Shown one piece after another: positions 17,603-24,972 of a stretch of DNA of 64,000 nt; position 1 is the first letter of the stretch, and every line of letters starts with the position of its first letter. A model generated the notes under the pieces. That model saw only the letters and a list, made by a program, of their open reading frames with translations, was not told the DNA's origin and did not search any database. A program made the position numbers and the translations under genes. The DNA lies in assembly GCF_021483235.1 (NCBI RefSeq), contig NZ_JAKEEC010000007.1, positions 62,001 to 126,000 of the forward strand. Direction: 5' to 3'. The stretch comes from Arthrobacter alkaliphilus. GTDB lineage: Bacteria > Actinomycetota > Actinomycetes > Actinomycetales > Micrococcaceae.

Positions 17603-18052
17603 TCACGCGGGCATTCTTCCCGATGCCGGAGGTCCCACGGTTGCGGCGAGGAGGGGCAGCACATGGTCGGTCAGGAGCGGCGCCAAGTCGTCCGGGAGAT
17701 CACCGCCAATGTCCAACCACCGGATCTCCGCTATCTCGGCGGACGGATGCGCCGTCCACGTGCCGGGCGCCGTGAAAACCGTGGCTTCGATGTCCGTGGC
17801 GGCCTCGTTTGCCGCAGCGGCAAGCCAGGTCCCCAAGGGCAACAGTTCCGTGGCTGGAAGCTCGATACCGACCTCCTCGGCCAGCTCGCGGGCTGCCGTC
17901 TCCGCCGCGGTTTCACCTGGCTCGGGCTTGCCTCCCGGATGCATGAACTTGTCCGTGCCCCGCTTGCGCACCGTCAGCAGCCTTCCGGCGTCGTCGTACA
18001 CGCACACCGCGCTGACGATTATCAGGTCCTTGGGCCGGTTGTCGCGGGTCAT
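17603..18052 (-). CDS. Nudix hydrolase
   Basis: A 149-residue enzyme with a complete Nudix box: GGKPEPGETAAETA followed by ARELAEEVGI near residues 40-63. The two Glu of the REUXEE core bind the metal that cleaves nucleoside diphosphate-linked substrates. The N-terminal strand IIVSAVCVYDDAGRLLTVRKRG is of the MutT type, so house-cleaning of damaged nucleotides is possible, but the substrate cannot be read from the sequence. Its ATG overlaps the upstream DUF6314 stop (ATGA), so the two genes are coupled. Confidence 0.88.
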   Translation of the reverse strand: MTRDNRPKDLIIVSAVCVYDDAGRLLTVRKRGTDKFMHPGGKPEPGETAAETAARELAEEVGIELPATELLPLGTWLAAAANEAATDIEATVFTAPGTWTAHPSAEIAEIRWLDIGGDLPDDLAPLLTDHVLPLLAATVGPPASGRMPA

Positions 18053-18504
18053 TGCTCTCTCCTTAGCCGGGATTCGAGCAGCAAGTCCTTGGCCGGTCCG
18101 TGGACGTCCCAGGTGTAGCTGAAGGCATCGGGGCCGCCCCAGAGGTATGTGACTTTGTAGTCATCGGGATCGCACCAGTGGGTGTCCTCGTTGGCGTGCT
18201 CGCGGAAGCTCATGCGGTGGAACGGCTTTCCATCGGGGAAGCGGACATCCATGGCGGCGGGAGAGCCGGAGGGTCGGAGGAGGTATTCGCGGAAAGCCGG
18301 GCCGGTGTGGGTGGGCCACGTCATGGTTCCGTCTTCGCGGAGGAGGAGACCGCCGTCGGGGGTTTCCGAATAGCGCACGACGCCGGTAAAGGTACCGCGG
18401 GCGTCCCCCGCCCGGTCCCACAGGGACCGTTCCACAGTCCAGCTGCCCAGCAGGTAGGCCCGCAGGTCGTGCGTCGGAGGGGGTTCGCGCAACTGGTCTT
18501 TCAA
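18049..18504 (-). CDS. DUF6314-like protein
   Basis: About 151 residues beginning LRAYLLGSWTVER, then a beta-rich body with GVVRYSETPDGGLLLREDG, FREYLLRPSG, the highly polar RMSFREHANEDTHWCDPDDYKVTYL, and a C-terminal TWDVHGPAKDLLLESRLRR. This resembles the DUF6314 family, small lipocalin-like proteins without assigned function. The longest start is TTG 18504, only 2 nt after the tRNA-Arg 3' end; TTG 18492 is an alternative. The gene probably shares its transcript with the tRNA and with the Nudix gene. Confidence 0.72.
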   Translation of the reverse strand: MKDQLREPPPTHDLRAYLLGSWTVERSLWDRAGDARGTFTGVVRYSETPDGGLLLREDGTMTWPTHTGPAFREYLLRPSGSPAAMDVRFPDGKPFHRMSFREHANEDTHWCDPDDYKVTYLWGGPDAFSYTWDVHGPAKDLLLESRLRREQ

Positions 18505-18505
18505 G

Positions 18506-18578
18506 TGCCCTCGATTGGAATCGAACCAACGACACCGGCTTTAGGAGAGCCGTGCTCTATCCACTGAGCTACGAGGGC
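18506..18578 (-). tRNA. tRNA-Arg (anticodon CCT)
   Basis: A 73-nt cloverleaf on the minus strand. The acceptor stem pairs GCCCTCG with CGAGGGC and the discriminator is A. The D-stem is GCTC/GAGC, the anticodon stem CGGCT/AGCCG with loop CTCCTAA giving anticodon CCT, a 5-nt variable loop GTGTC, and a T-arm GTTGG-TTCGATT-CCAAT. CCA is not encoded. It reads AGG codons, which are rare in this GC-rich coding style. Upstream, TATATG on the minus strand near 18622-18627 is a possible -10. Confidence 0.96.
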
Positions 18579-18735
18579 CTGTGCGCATGCTGGAAGCTCC
18601 GGGAAGCCGCCCGCCGGGCACGCATATAAGCATACAAGCTGCCGGAGCGGCCCTCGAACACCGGCTCCGGCAACATGGGACTGCCCGGCGGCGCCGGCGG
18701 CACGGCAGATGCACGCTGGCGCTAGGCTGGCCCGC

Positions 18736-19500
18736 ATGAGTGAGCATATGACCGTGGCCGCCGCCCACGGCGACCATCTCCGGGACCTGGGTACCATCCG
18801 CTCGAACATCGGCGGCTGGGCCCAGTTGAGCGTGGTGCAGTATTTCGTGGCCGAAGCGGCGGTGATTGAAGCCTGGCGGGGCCCCGCGCCCTATGACCGC
18901 CGGACCGGGTTCATCAGTGATCTTGGCGCGCTCAAATGCGGAACCTACGATCACCGCGACGTCTGTTCGCCCCTGCATCTGCTCATGAATGCCTCCTTCG
19001 TAGTGCAGGGCCTGGGGATGCTCTTCGGGGCGCTCCTGCTGAGCTCGGCGCTCTTGTGCATCGCGGCCCGTCCCGGCGTGCGCACCGTGCCGGGTGCCGC
19101 CTACCGCAAGGCATGGCCCGCCGCCGTCGCGGTCCGGTTCCTGGCTGGTATCTCCGGGCTCGGGACTGTGGTTGTTGGATTCGTGCCGGAAGACCTTGGC
19201 TCTCCCTTCCATCTTGCCGGTGCCCTCATGTTCTTTGTCGGTGGAGCGTTCGCGCTGGTGCTCCTCGGGATACTCTGGCTGCCGCACACCGTAATGAGCT
19301 GGTTCATCCTGGCGTGTGGGACGCTGACGCTGGGTGCCCTGGTGGTCGGCGGCCTGACACACATGCATGTCCCCGAACCGGGAACCCTGGAGCGGCTGAT
19401 GGCTTACCCGGTCACGATCGGATTCGCCGCTGCGGGGCTAGTGGTGGCGCAACGGGTCCGGGAAGTACGGCGAACGGCGGCGCGGCTTGCAAGGCGCTGA
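18736..19500 (+). CDS. DUF998-type membrane protein
   Basis: About 254 residues with roughly six hydrophobic helices. The N-terminal SDLGALKCGTYDHRDVCSPLHLLMN motif, in which polar residues sit between the first two helices, is typical of DUF998 membrane proteins of unknown role. ATG 18736 is chosen because TAGGCT (18723-18728) lies 7 nt upstream like a -10 box, so the mRNA may be leaderless; a start 27 bp further up would precede this box. Confidence 0.8.
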   Translation: MSEHMTVAAAHGDHLRDLGTIRSNIGGWAQLSVVQYFVAEAAVIEAWRGPAPYDRRTGFISDLGALKCGTYDHRDVCSPLHLLMNASFVVQGLGMLFGALLLSSALLCIAARPGVRTVPGAAYRKAWPAAVAVRFLAGISGLGTVVVGFVPEDLGSPFHLAGALMFFVGGAFALVLLGILWLPHTVMSWFILACGTLTLGALVVGGLTHMHVPEPGTLERLMAYPVTIGFAAAGLVVAQRVREVRRTAARLARR

Positions 19501-19730
19501 GTTTTTCGCGGATAGCATCGTGTCGGTGTGTGTGCAAAGTTTGCATTATCATGAGTGCACTCACCGGAATGGCGCCGGGCTGAGGGTTCCACGCAGTCTT
19601 GGCGCAGATCAAATGGACCGACACGGCAGAACCTAGGACCCATGACTCATCAGCTTGTTCAGCGTCAGGCCACGCAGCGATGAGCGCCCAGACACTGCCC
19701 GCCCGGGATTCCATGCATCCGGAAGAATCG

Positions 19731-20126
19731 ATGGCTGCCCCGTTGGAAGACGCGGCTACCGGTGCTGGCCAGATCACCGTTGAATTGGCGGAGGACGGGA
19801 TCGTCGAGGTCACCCTTCCGCCGAACACCGCGGTCCGCTCGCCGGAGGCCCAGGCAGCCGCGGCGGTTGTTCGTATGATTGCGGACGGACGGCGGCTTCC
19901 GGTCCTGCTCAAAGTGACCGGAGTGCTGTCAATCACCGACAAAGCGCGCGTGACCTACACGAATGCCGCCGAAATTTCAGCGTGCGCACTGTTGGGGGAG
20001 AGCCCGGTGGACCGGGTGATCGCGCACTTTCTCCTCCGCGCCAAGCCGGACTCCATTCCGGGACGGTTCTTCACGTCAGAGGCGGAAGCCCGTGACTGGT
20101 TGAGAGAGCACCACCGTGAGTCATGA
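19731..20126 (+). CDS. DUF7793-like protein preceding the GGDEF-EAL gene
   Basis: About 131 residues: a strand-rich start (QITVELAEDGIVEVTLPP), then VRMIADGRRLPVLLKVTGVLSITDKAR and a helix containing SPVDRVIAHFLLRAKPD. The alternating strand-helix pattern resembles STAS/SpoIIAA-like folds, as in DUF7793 proteins of Micrococcaceae. ATG 19731 has GGAAG 7 nt upstream; ATG 19680 would add 17 polar residues and is possible. The 3' end overlaps the GTG of the GGDEF-EAL gene by 11 bp, so the two are probably co-translated and may act together in c-di-GMP signalling. Confidence 0.72.
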   Translation: MAAPLEDAATGAGQITVELAEDGIVEVTLPPNTAVRSPEAQAAAAVVRMIADGRRLPVLLKVTGVLSITDKARVTYTNAAEISACALLGESPVDRVIAHFLLRAKPDSIPGRFFTSEAEARDWLREHHRES

Positions 20127-21636
20127 GCCCCAGGACCCGCGACTCCTTGCCCTGGTCGAAGGGGTAGTCAGGATCGCGGACGGCGACCTCAGCACAAGGA
20201 TCCCCGTCTCCGGCCCCCGCGACGAAGTGGCAGCTGTCATCACCGGGATCAACCTTATGGCGGACGACCTTCAAGCCATCTACCAGGAGCTCGAGGAGCG
20301 GGTCGAAAGCCGGACCGCCATGCTGCGCGAGGCACAGATCGAACTCGAGAGGATGGCGCTCACCGATCCGCTGACGCAGTTGGCGAACCGCACGGCACTC
20401 GAACGGGCGCTGAACCATGAACTCGTCGAATCGGAGCGGGGCGAGCTGCCGCCTGCGTTGCTCGTCTTGGACTTGAACTCCTTCAAGGGGATCAACGACA
20501 CCTTGGGGCACGGCGCAGGGGATACGGTTTTGAAGGTTACGGCCAGGCGCCTGCTCGCGGCCGTCCGTGAAACCGACATGGTGGCCAGGCTCGGCGGGGA
20601 CGAATTCGCGGTGATGCTGCCCAAATCCAATGCGGCGCACGCGCGGGGCGTCGCCAAGCGGATCCTCCGGGCTGTCGGCGAGAGCATCGACATCGGCGAA
20701 GTCCGGATCATCTGTGGAACAAGCATCGGGCTCCGGGTCGCCGAGCCGGGCCAGTCTGTGGACGACCTCGTCATGGAGGCCGACACAGCCATGTATGCGG
20801 CAAAGGCGGAGCAGGGGAGCAGCGTCCGGGTTTTCGAACCGGCATTGTTGTACGCGCGCCGGCTCCAGGGACTCATGATCTCGGAACTGCGTGAAGCCAT
20901 TCGGACGGATCAGCTGATCCTCCATTTCCAGCCTGTTGTCGAGTTGGCCTCCGGGCGGATTGAAGGCGCTGAAGCGCTGGTGCGATGGAACCATCCGGAC
21001 AGGGGATTGCTGATGCCTGATGCTTTCATCCCGCTGGCCGAGGAGACCGGCATCATCATCGATCTGGGCTATTGGGTCCTCCGCCAGGCGATACGGCAGT
21101 TGCGCGAGTGGCAGGACGGCCCGGGCGTGGACGAAGACTTCAGCATGCGCGTCAATATCTCCACGACAGAACTGCAAAGCCTGGAATTGATCGAACATGT
21201 CCGGGAAGTCCTCGCTGAAACCGGGGTGGAGGCATCCAGGCTGATCATTGAACTGACGGAATCAGTGGCGGTGAACGGCGGCGACCTCGATAAATACTCC
21301 CTGACGGGCCTCCGCCGGTTGGGTGTCCGCTTGGAAATAGACGATTTCGGCACCGGCTATTCGTCCATCAGCTACCTGCGCACCCTTCCAGTCAACGTGG
21401 TTAAGATTGATCGCTCCCTCATCCAAGGCCTGGGCACGGACGACAAGGAACGGAATTTTGTGTCGGCCGTTCTCCAGCTCATTCATGCGTGCGGAATGCA
21501 GGCTGTTGCAGAGGGTATCGAAACGGCCGAACAGGCGGCCGAACTCGCCCGCCTGGGCTGCGCCAGCGGCCAAGGGTATTACTTTGGCCGACCCATGGCG
21601 GCGGAGAAGTTCGCGGAGATGCTGCGAGGCAGCTGA
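20116..21636 (+). CDS. Bifunctional GGDEF-EAL cyclic-di-GMP enzyme
   Basis: 506 residues, no membrane helix. A HAMP-like N-terminus (GDLSTRIPVSGPRDEVA) and a coiled coil (QAIYQELEERVESRTAMLREAQIELERMA) lead into a GGDEF domain with DPLTQLANR, inhibitory RETD and intact LGGDEF, then an EAL domain with EAL in GAEALVRW, DDFGTGYSS, KIDRS, AEGIET and GYYFGRP. Both catalytic motifs are intact, so synthesis and hydrolysis of c-di-GMP are both possible. The start is GTG within the preceding gene. A strong terminator follows at 21686-21716. Confidence 0.93.
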   Translation: MSHEPQDPRLLALVEGVVRIADGDLSTRIPVSGPRDEVAAVITGINLMADDLQAIYQELEERVESRTAMLREAQIELERMALTDPLTQLANRTALERALNHELVESERGELPPALLVLDLNSFKGINDTLGHGAGDTVLKVTARRLLAAVRETDMVARLGGDEFAVMLPKSNAAHARGVAKRILRAVGESIDIGEVRIICGTSIGLRVAEPGQSVDDLVMEADTAMYAAKAEQGSSVRVFEPALLYARRLQGLMISELREAIRTDQLILHFQPVVELASGRIEGAEALVRWNHPDRGLLMPDAFIPLAEETGIIIDLGYWVLRQAIRQLREWQDGPGVDEDFSMRVNISTTELQSLELIEHVREVLAETGVEASRLIIELTESVAVNGGDLDKYSLTGLRRLGVRLEIDDFGTGYSSISYLRTLPVNVVKIDRSLIQGLGTDDKERNFVSAVLQLIHACGMQAVAEGIETAEQAAELARLGCASGQGYYFGRPMAAEKFAEMLRGS

Positions 21637-21685
21637 CCGGGTCTCCTCCCCGTGACGGAATCCTGTGAAAGAATCCAGGCAGCGG

Positions 21686-21716
21686 AAAGGCACCGGACCT
21701 TCGGTCCGGTGCCTTT
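21686..21716 (+). terminator. Rho-independent terminator after the GGDEF-EAL gene
   Basis: Stem AAAGGCACCGGACC with its exact complement, separated by the loop TTC and followed by CAGTTTTA. It lies between two convergent genes and could stop transcription from both sides, since the other side also starts with TTT. Confidence 0.85.
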
Positions 21717-21735
21717 CAGTTTTAGCTGGTTGTAG

Positions 21736-22017
21736 CTAGTTGGCCGGGGTGGAGTTCGGCCACCAGCCGGTTGCCTGAGGCGAAGCCTGGGTGGTGGCGT
21801 TCGGCCACCAGCCGGTGGCTGACGTCGAGGTCGTGCTGAAGTTCGGCCACCAGCCAGTGGCTGACGTCGAAGTCGTGCTGAAGTTCGGCCACCAGCCAGT
21901 GGCTACGGACGAGTCTTGTGCCGGGCTCTGGCTGCTGGCAGAAACAGCGGCGGAGCCGGTGATCCCTGCGAGCAGGATTGCTGCTGCCGCGAGGAGGGCG
22001 GCGAAAGTTCTTTTCAT
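21736..22017 (-). CDS. Secreted 93-residue protein with four GWWPN repeats
   Basis: Residues 1-28 form a classical signal peptide (MKRTF, Ala/Leu core, cleavage likely after AVSA). The mature part is almost only repeats: ATGWWPN occurs with GWWPN at residues 41-45, 55-59, 69-73 and 84-88, joined by Ser/Thr linkers (FSTTSTS twice, then ATTQASPQ), so the period is 14, 14 and 15 residues. There are no Cys residues, no sortase motif and no enzymatic motif. The start is ATG 22017 with AGGAG 8 nt upstream. It has its own promoter overlapped by a 33-bp dyad and diverges from a TPR gene. The function is unknown; a processed peptide precursor or a surface protein are the main options. Confidence 0.85.
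   Translation of the reverse strand: MKRTFAALLAAAAILLAGITGSAAVSASSQSPAQDSSVATGWWPNFSTTSTSATGWWPNFSTTSTSATGWWPNATTQASPQATGWWPNSTPAN
21754..21903 (-). repeat. Four direct DNA repeats encoding GWWPN units
   Basis: A 21-bp motif reading GTTCGGCCACCAGCC plus GGT/AGTGGC on the plus strand starts at 21754, 21799, 21841 and 21883. Units 2-4 are spaced exactly 42 bp and are nearly identical along the whole period, so recent tandem duplication is likely; the copy at 21754 is more diverged. Confidence 0.9.
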
Positions 22018-22076
22018 GCGAAAGCTCCTGATATTTGTGGCTGATGCGACTGGAGTGAACGAAGTGAAGCACGCTC

Positions 22077-22106
22077 AGTATAAGGAGTAACGACACGCGG
22101 TGTCAT
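22077..22106 (-). promoter_or_regulatory. Predicted promoter of the GWWPN-repeat gene
   Basis: On the minus strand ATGACA (22106-22101, five of six matches to TTGACA) and TATACT (22082-22077) are 18 bp apart. The start codon is 60 nt below the -10 box. The spacer lies within the 33-bp dyad. Confidence 0.6.
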
Positions 22107-22114
22107 CACTCCTT
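22082..22114. promoter_or_regulatory. 33-bp dyad between the GWWPN-repeat and TPR genes, operator candidate
   Basis: Nested inverted repeat: outer arms AAGGAGT (22082-22088) and ACTCCTT (22108-22114), inner arms GACAC and GTGTC around the centre GCG. It covers the -35 box and spacer of the peptide-gene promoter. The genes diverge, so a transcription terminator is an unlikely explanation. Confidence 0.6.
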
Positions 22115-22187
22115 CGTGCGCATCCCACAAAGCCGTGCTACTTGCCGGGGCGCAGCTTGCCTAAGTGTCTGAGGGACATAATGGAGT

Positions 22188-23225
22188 ATGCAAGAAAAGA
22201 AGGTTGCGCCGTCCTACGCCGCCGCGGAACTGCAGGCGAGGGAGCATCGGGCCAGCCACGATTTCGCCAAGGCTGCCGACGGAGCGCGCTCGGCCGCCGA
22301 TATCGCCCGCGATGACGGCGATTCCACGGGGTGGTGGAACATGACCTTCCTTCAAGCACAGAACCTTCTCGACGCCGGTGATTTCGCTGAGAGCACGGCG
22401 CTGGCGAGATCCCTTTCCGAGGCATCGTTGGCTGTAACCTCGCCCCAACACAAAGCCCGGGCACTCATCTTGATGGCGAATTCCCTGCGGGGTGAAGGGC
22501 TCCTCGAGGCGGCGACGGCGGCCGCGGCATCCGCCGTCGGCTTGGTCGATGATGACGCGGACATGGAAATCGACGTCCACGCACGGCAGGCCCTGATCGC
22601 GGCGTACGGCGAGTCGGGAAAGCTAGAGGAGGCATGGAAGGAGTGCCTTTCCCTCTCCGCGCGGATCTCCGATGGAATGGATGACCAGTTGGCCGGCAAG
22701 GCGTACTGGGTGATCGGCAATGTGGCCTTCCTTTGCGACAAGGTCAATGAGGGCCTCCACTACCATGAGCTGGCGGCGGAAACCTTTTCCCCTACTCGGA
22801 ACCTTGATATCTGGGCCAAATTCAACAAGGCGTCAGCGGCGATGAGGCTGGCCGCCGAAGTGGCCGATGCCGCCACCCTCCGGTGCATTGAACGGGCGGA
22901 GCTTGCCACGGACGTGGTTGGCGGCAACGAAGAGGAAATTCTGCTGCTTCGCCTCAACCGCGCGCATTGGAACTACCTCGCAGGGGACACCGGCGAGGCA
23001 ATCAAGTTGCTGGACGAGCTCACAGACCATGTCGACCACTTGCCCCCTCAGATGGCAGGCGAGATATTCCTCTTGATGGCACGCGCCCAATCCGACACCG
23101 GTAACAAGCAGGCGGCAAAGGAAAGCCTGGCCGAAGCGGCGGGTCGCTTCGAAAAAGCCGGCGCCCACCAGCGTGCCCTCCAAGCCAGGGAGATGCTTGA
23201 ACCGGGGACCGAATCGGAAGCTTGA
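22188..23225 (+). CDS. Tetratricopeptide-repeat (TPR) protein, no DNA-binding domain seen
   Basis: 345 residues, wholly helical by composition, soluble, without signal peptide. Repeated patterns such as WWNMTFLQAQNLLDAGDFAES, ALILMANSLRGEGLLEAATA, ALIAAYGESGKLEEAWKE and AYWVIGNVAFLCDKVNEGL fit TPR helix pairs along the whole length. Unlike XRE-TPR regulators it has no HTH at the N-terminus, making it more like Rap-type peptide sensors or scaffolds. Residues 47-51 read TGWWN, close to the neighbour's repeat. CATAAT at 22177-22182 lies 5 nt before the ATG, so the mRNA may be leaderless. Divergent from the secreted repeat gene. Confidence 0.8.
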   Translation: MQEKKVAPSYAAAELQAREHRASHDFAKAADGARSAADIARDDGDSTGWWNMTFLQAQNLLDAGDFAESTALARSLSEASLAVTSPQHKARALILMANSLRGEGLLEAATAAAASAVGLVDDDADMEIDVHARQALIAAYGESGKLEEAWKECLSLSARISDGMDDQLAGKAYWVIGNVAFLCDKVNEGLHYHELAAETFSPTRNLDIWAKFNKASAAMRLAAEVADAATLRCIERAELATDVVGGNEEEILLLRLNRAHWNYLAGDTGEAIKLLDELTDHVDHLPPQMAGEIFLLMARAQSDTGNKQAAKESLAEAAGRFEKAGAHQRALQAREMLEPGTESEA

Positions 23226-23227
23226 CG

Positions 23228-23854
23228 CTAGGCGCGCTTCGAGCGCCGCCGCCCGAGGAATATAGCCGCGCCGCTTGCCACAAGGCTCAGCAGGAACAGC
23301 ACCCAGCCGACGACGGTGAGCGTGGAAGCCAAAGCCACTTGGCCGGCGTCGGGCGCTGCTGTTCCCACCGCGGCGTCAACCGCAACGTTGCCCCACAACC
23401 GGACCACGGCGAACAACAGGGGAGCAGCCCACAACGTCCAGCGCAGGGCCCTTCCGGCCACATTGGTGCCGATCAGGAGAAGCCAAGTGAATCCGAAGAT
23501 CAGCGGAAACAGGGTTCCGGCGGTCTTGTGGATGTAGCTGAGCTGTCCGCGGGCGTCGTCCGTCATGCCGGCGTGCAATTGGCGGATGTAGTCGGTGGAG
23601 AACCCGCCGATGAGGGAATCGGGCATGGCCATGCCGCCGGACAACTGGGTCATCTGGTTCAGGGTGAGCAGGTGCACGTACCAAAAGAGGAAAAGGCTCG
23701 CCACAAGCCCGGCAATGACTATGAGGCGGCCGTTGTTCTGGGCCTTCTCCGGGGACCGTCGGGTGGTGGGATTGATCACCGGCGGCAGGTGGTGCTGGGG
23801 GACGGCAGCATTGGCGCCGTGCTTCTTGATGCGTTGGGCGGGGGTCTTGGCCAT
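23228..23854 (-). CDS. Four-helix membrane protein of unknown function
   Basis: About 208 residues: a basic cytoplasmic N-terminus (AKTPAQRIKKHGA), then helices near residues 45-65, 115-135, 140-160 and 180-200, ending in RRRSKRA. No family motif was recognised. ATG 23854 is preferred because GATAAT (minus strand, 23867-23862) lies 7 nt upstream as a leaderless-type -10; ATG 23863 would fall inside that box. It converges on the TPR gene with 2 bp between stops and diverges from the phosphatase gene 33 bp away. Confidence 0.72.
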   Translation of the reverse strand: MAKTPAQRIKKHGANAAVPQHHLPPVINPTTRRSPEKAQNNGRLIVIAGLVASLFLFWYVHLLTLNQMTQLSGGMAMPDSLIGGFSTDYIRQLHAGMTDDARGQLSYIHKTAGTLFPLIFGFTWLLLIGTNVAGRALRWTLWAAPLLFAVVRLWGNVAVDAAVGTAAPDAGQVALASTLTVVGWVLFLLSLVASGAAIFLGRRRSKRA

Positions 23855-23887
23855 GTCATTCATTATCCCGCCACATAAGCTGGACCC

Positions 23888-24733
23888 ATGACCACTGGCA
23901 GGCACTCCGCCGCAGAACTTGATCCTTCGCTCGACGACTACGATCTCGCTGCGGCCCTGGTCCGGGAAGCCGGGCAGCTTGCCCTGCTGATGCGGATGGG
24001 CGGGTTGCAGGGAGAACGGAAGACCTCGGTTTCGGACGTGGTAACCGCCGCGGACCATGCGGCTGAGGCTTACGTCCTTGAGCAACTGCGGCGCTGCCGC
24101 CCGGATGACGGGATCCTGGGTGAAGAGGGAAGTGCGGTGGCAGGAAGCAGCGGCCGCACCTGGGTGATCGATCCCGTGGACGGTACGTACAATTTCCTGC
24201 ACGGCTCTACGTATTGGTGCTCGGCGATCGCGTTGAAGCAGTCGCAGCCGGTCCCGGACGGCGTCCCCTCGGATGATGCCGACGTCATTCTCGGAGCCAT
24301 CTATCAGCCGGAACTCGACAAGCTCTGGATCGGCGGCGAAGGCCGTCGCGCGACCCTCAACGACGAACCGATCGCAGGACCCTCGGCGGCTGCCTTGGCT
24401 GAACTCGGCGCCGCGACCTACATCCACCCCACCTGGCTCGCCGATCCCCGCGCCGCCATGCCTTGGCATGCTGCGGCGGTGTCCGCGGCTGCATTGCGCA
24501 TGTTCGGTTCGGGATCCTGCGATCTCGGCCGCGTGGCCGACGGCGAACTGGGCTGCTGGTTCCAACACAGCTGCCCCGAGTGGGACTGGCTCCCCGGCAA
24601 GGCGATCGTCCGTGCGGCCGGCGGGGACACCGACGTCGTGCGCGTCAATGGCCTGGACTGGTTCCTCGCGGGAGGCCCGACGGCGGTCCGGGAGTTGCGC
24701 GCGGCGCTTACCTCGGTGCCGCAATTCGCCTGA
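23888..24733 (+). CDS. Inositol-monophosphatase-family phosphatase
   Basis: 281-residue Mg-dependent phosphatase of the IMPase/HisN/CysQ superfamily. Metal-binding motifs are in order: AADHAAE, GEEGS (about residue 78), DPVDGTYNFLHG (about 95-106) and CPEWDWLPGKAIVRAAGG near the C-terminus. The substrate may be inositol-1-phosphate, histidinol-phosphate or a related compound; the motifs do not decide. TAAGCT lies 6 nt before the ATG, suggesting a leaderless mRNA. The final codons (QFA stop) are part of a 20-bp tandem duplication that begins an intergenic repeat element. Confidence 0.87.
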   Translation: MTTGRHSAAELDPSLDDYDLAAALVREAGQLALLMRMGGLQGERKTSVSDVVTAADHAAEAYVLEQLRRCRPDDGILGEEGSAVAGSSGRTWVIDPVDGTYNFLHGSTYWCSAIALKQSQPVPDGVPSDDADVILGAIYQPELDKLWIGGEGRRATLNDEPIAGPSAAALAELGAATYIHPTWLADPRAAMPWHAAAVSAAALRMFGSGSCDLGRVADGELGCWFQHSCPEWDWLPGKAIVRAAGGDTDVVRVNGLDWFLAGGPTAVRELRAALTSVPQFA

Positions 24734-24890
24734 GCATGCGCCAATTCGCCTGAGCATGCGCCTTCCTTGGCTTGAGGGATGGACATAGCGCCTCGCTTCC
24801 TGTGAGCATGCGCCTCCCTCGGCTTGAGGGATGAACATAGTGCTGTTATGTCCACTGGTTCATCCATAGAGGGGGCATGTCCCTAGGGGA
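24722..24890. repeat. Intergenic repeat element, copy 1
   Basis: A 20-bp tandem duplication (CAATTCGCCTGAGCATGCGC at 24722 and 24742) covers the phosphatase stop. Two ~40-bp direct units beginning TGAGCATGCGCC follow (about 24751 and 24801), each ending GAGGGATGRACATA, and then an inverted TATGTCCACTG at about 24847. The same arrangement occurs at 53109-53215. No gene is seen in this stretch. Confidence 0.7.
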
Positions 24891-24972
24891 TTGACCCTAA
24901 TGGGGAGTGCTCCGGGCGGGGCCCTGGGCAGTTGTTAGTCTCCGGACGGCAGCTCAAGCCCAGGGGGAAATA

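Noticed and set aside
23864..24838. Upstream extension of the membrane-protein frame opposite the phosphatase gene
   Set aside because: No homology and would overlap the opposite gene fully; the hydrophobic protein begins at 23854.
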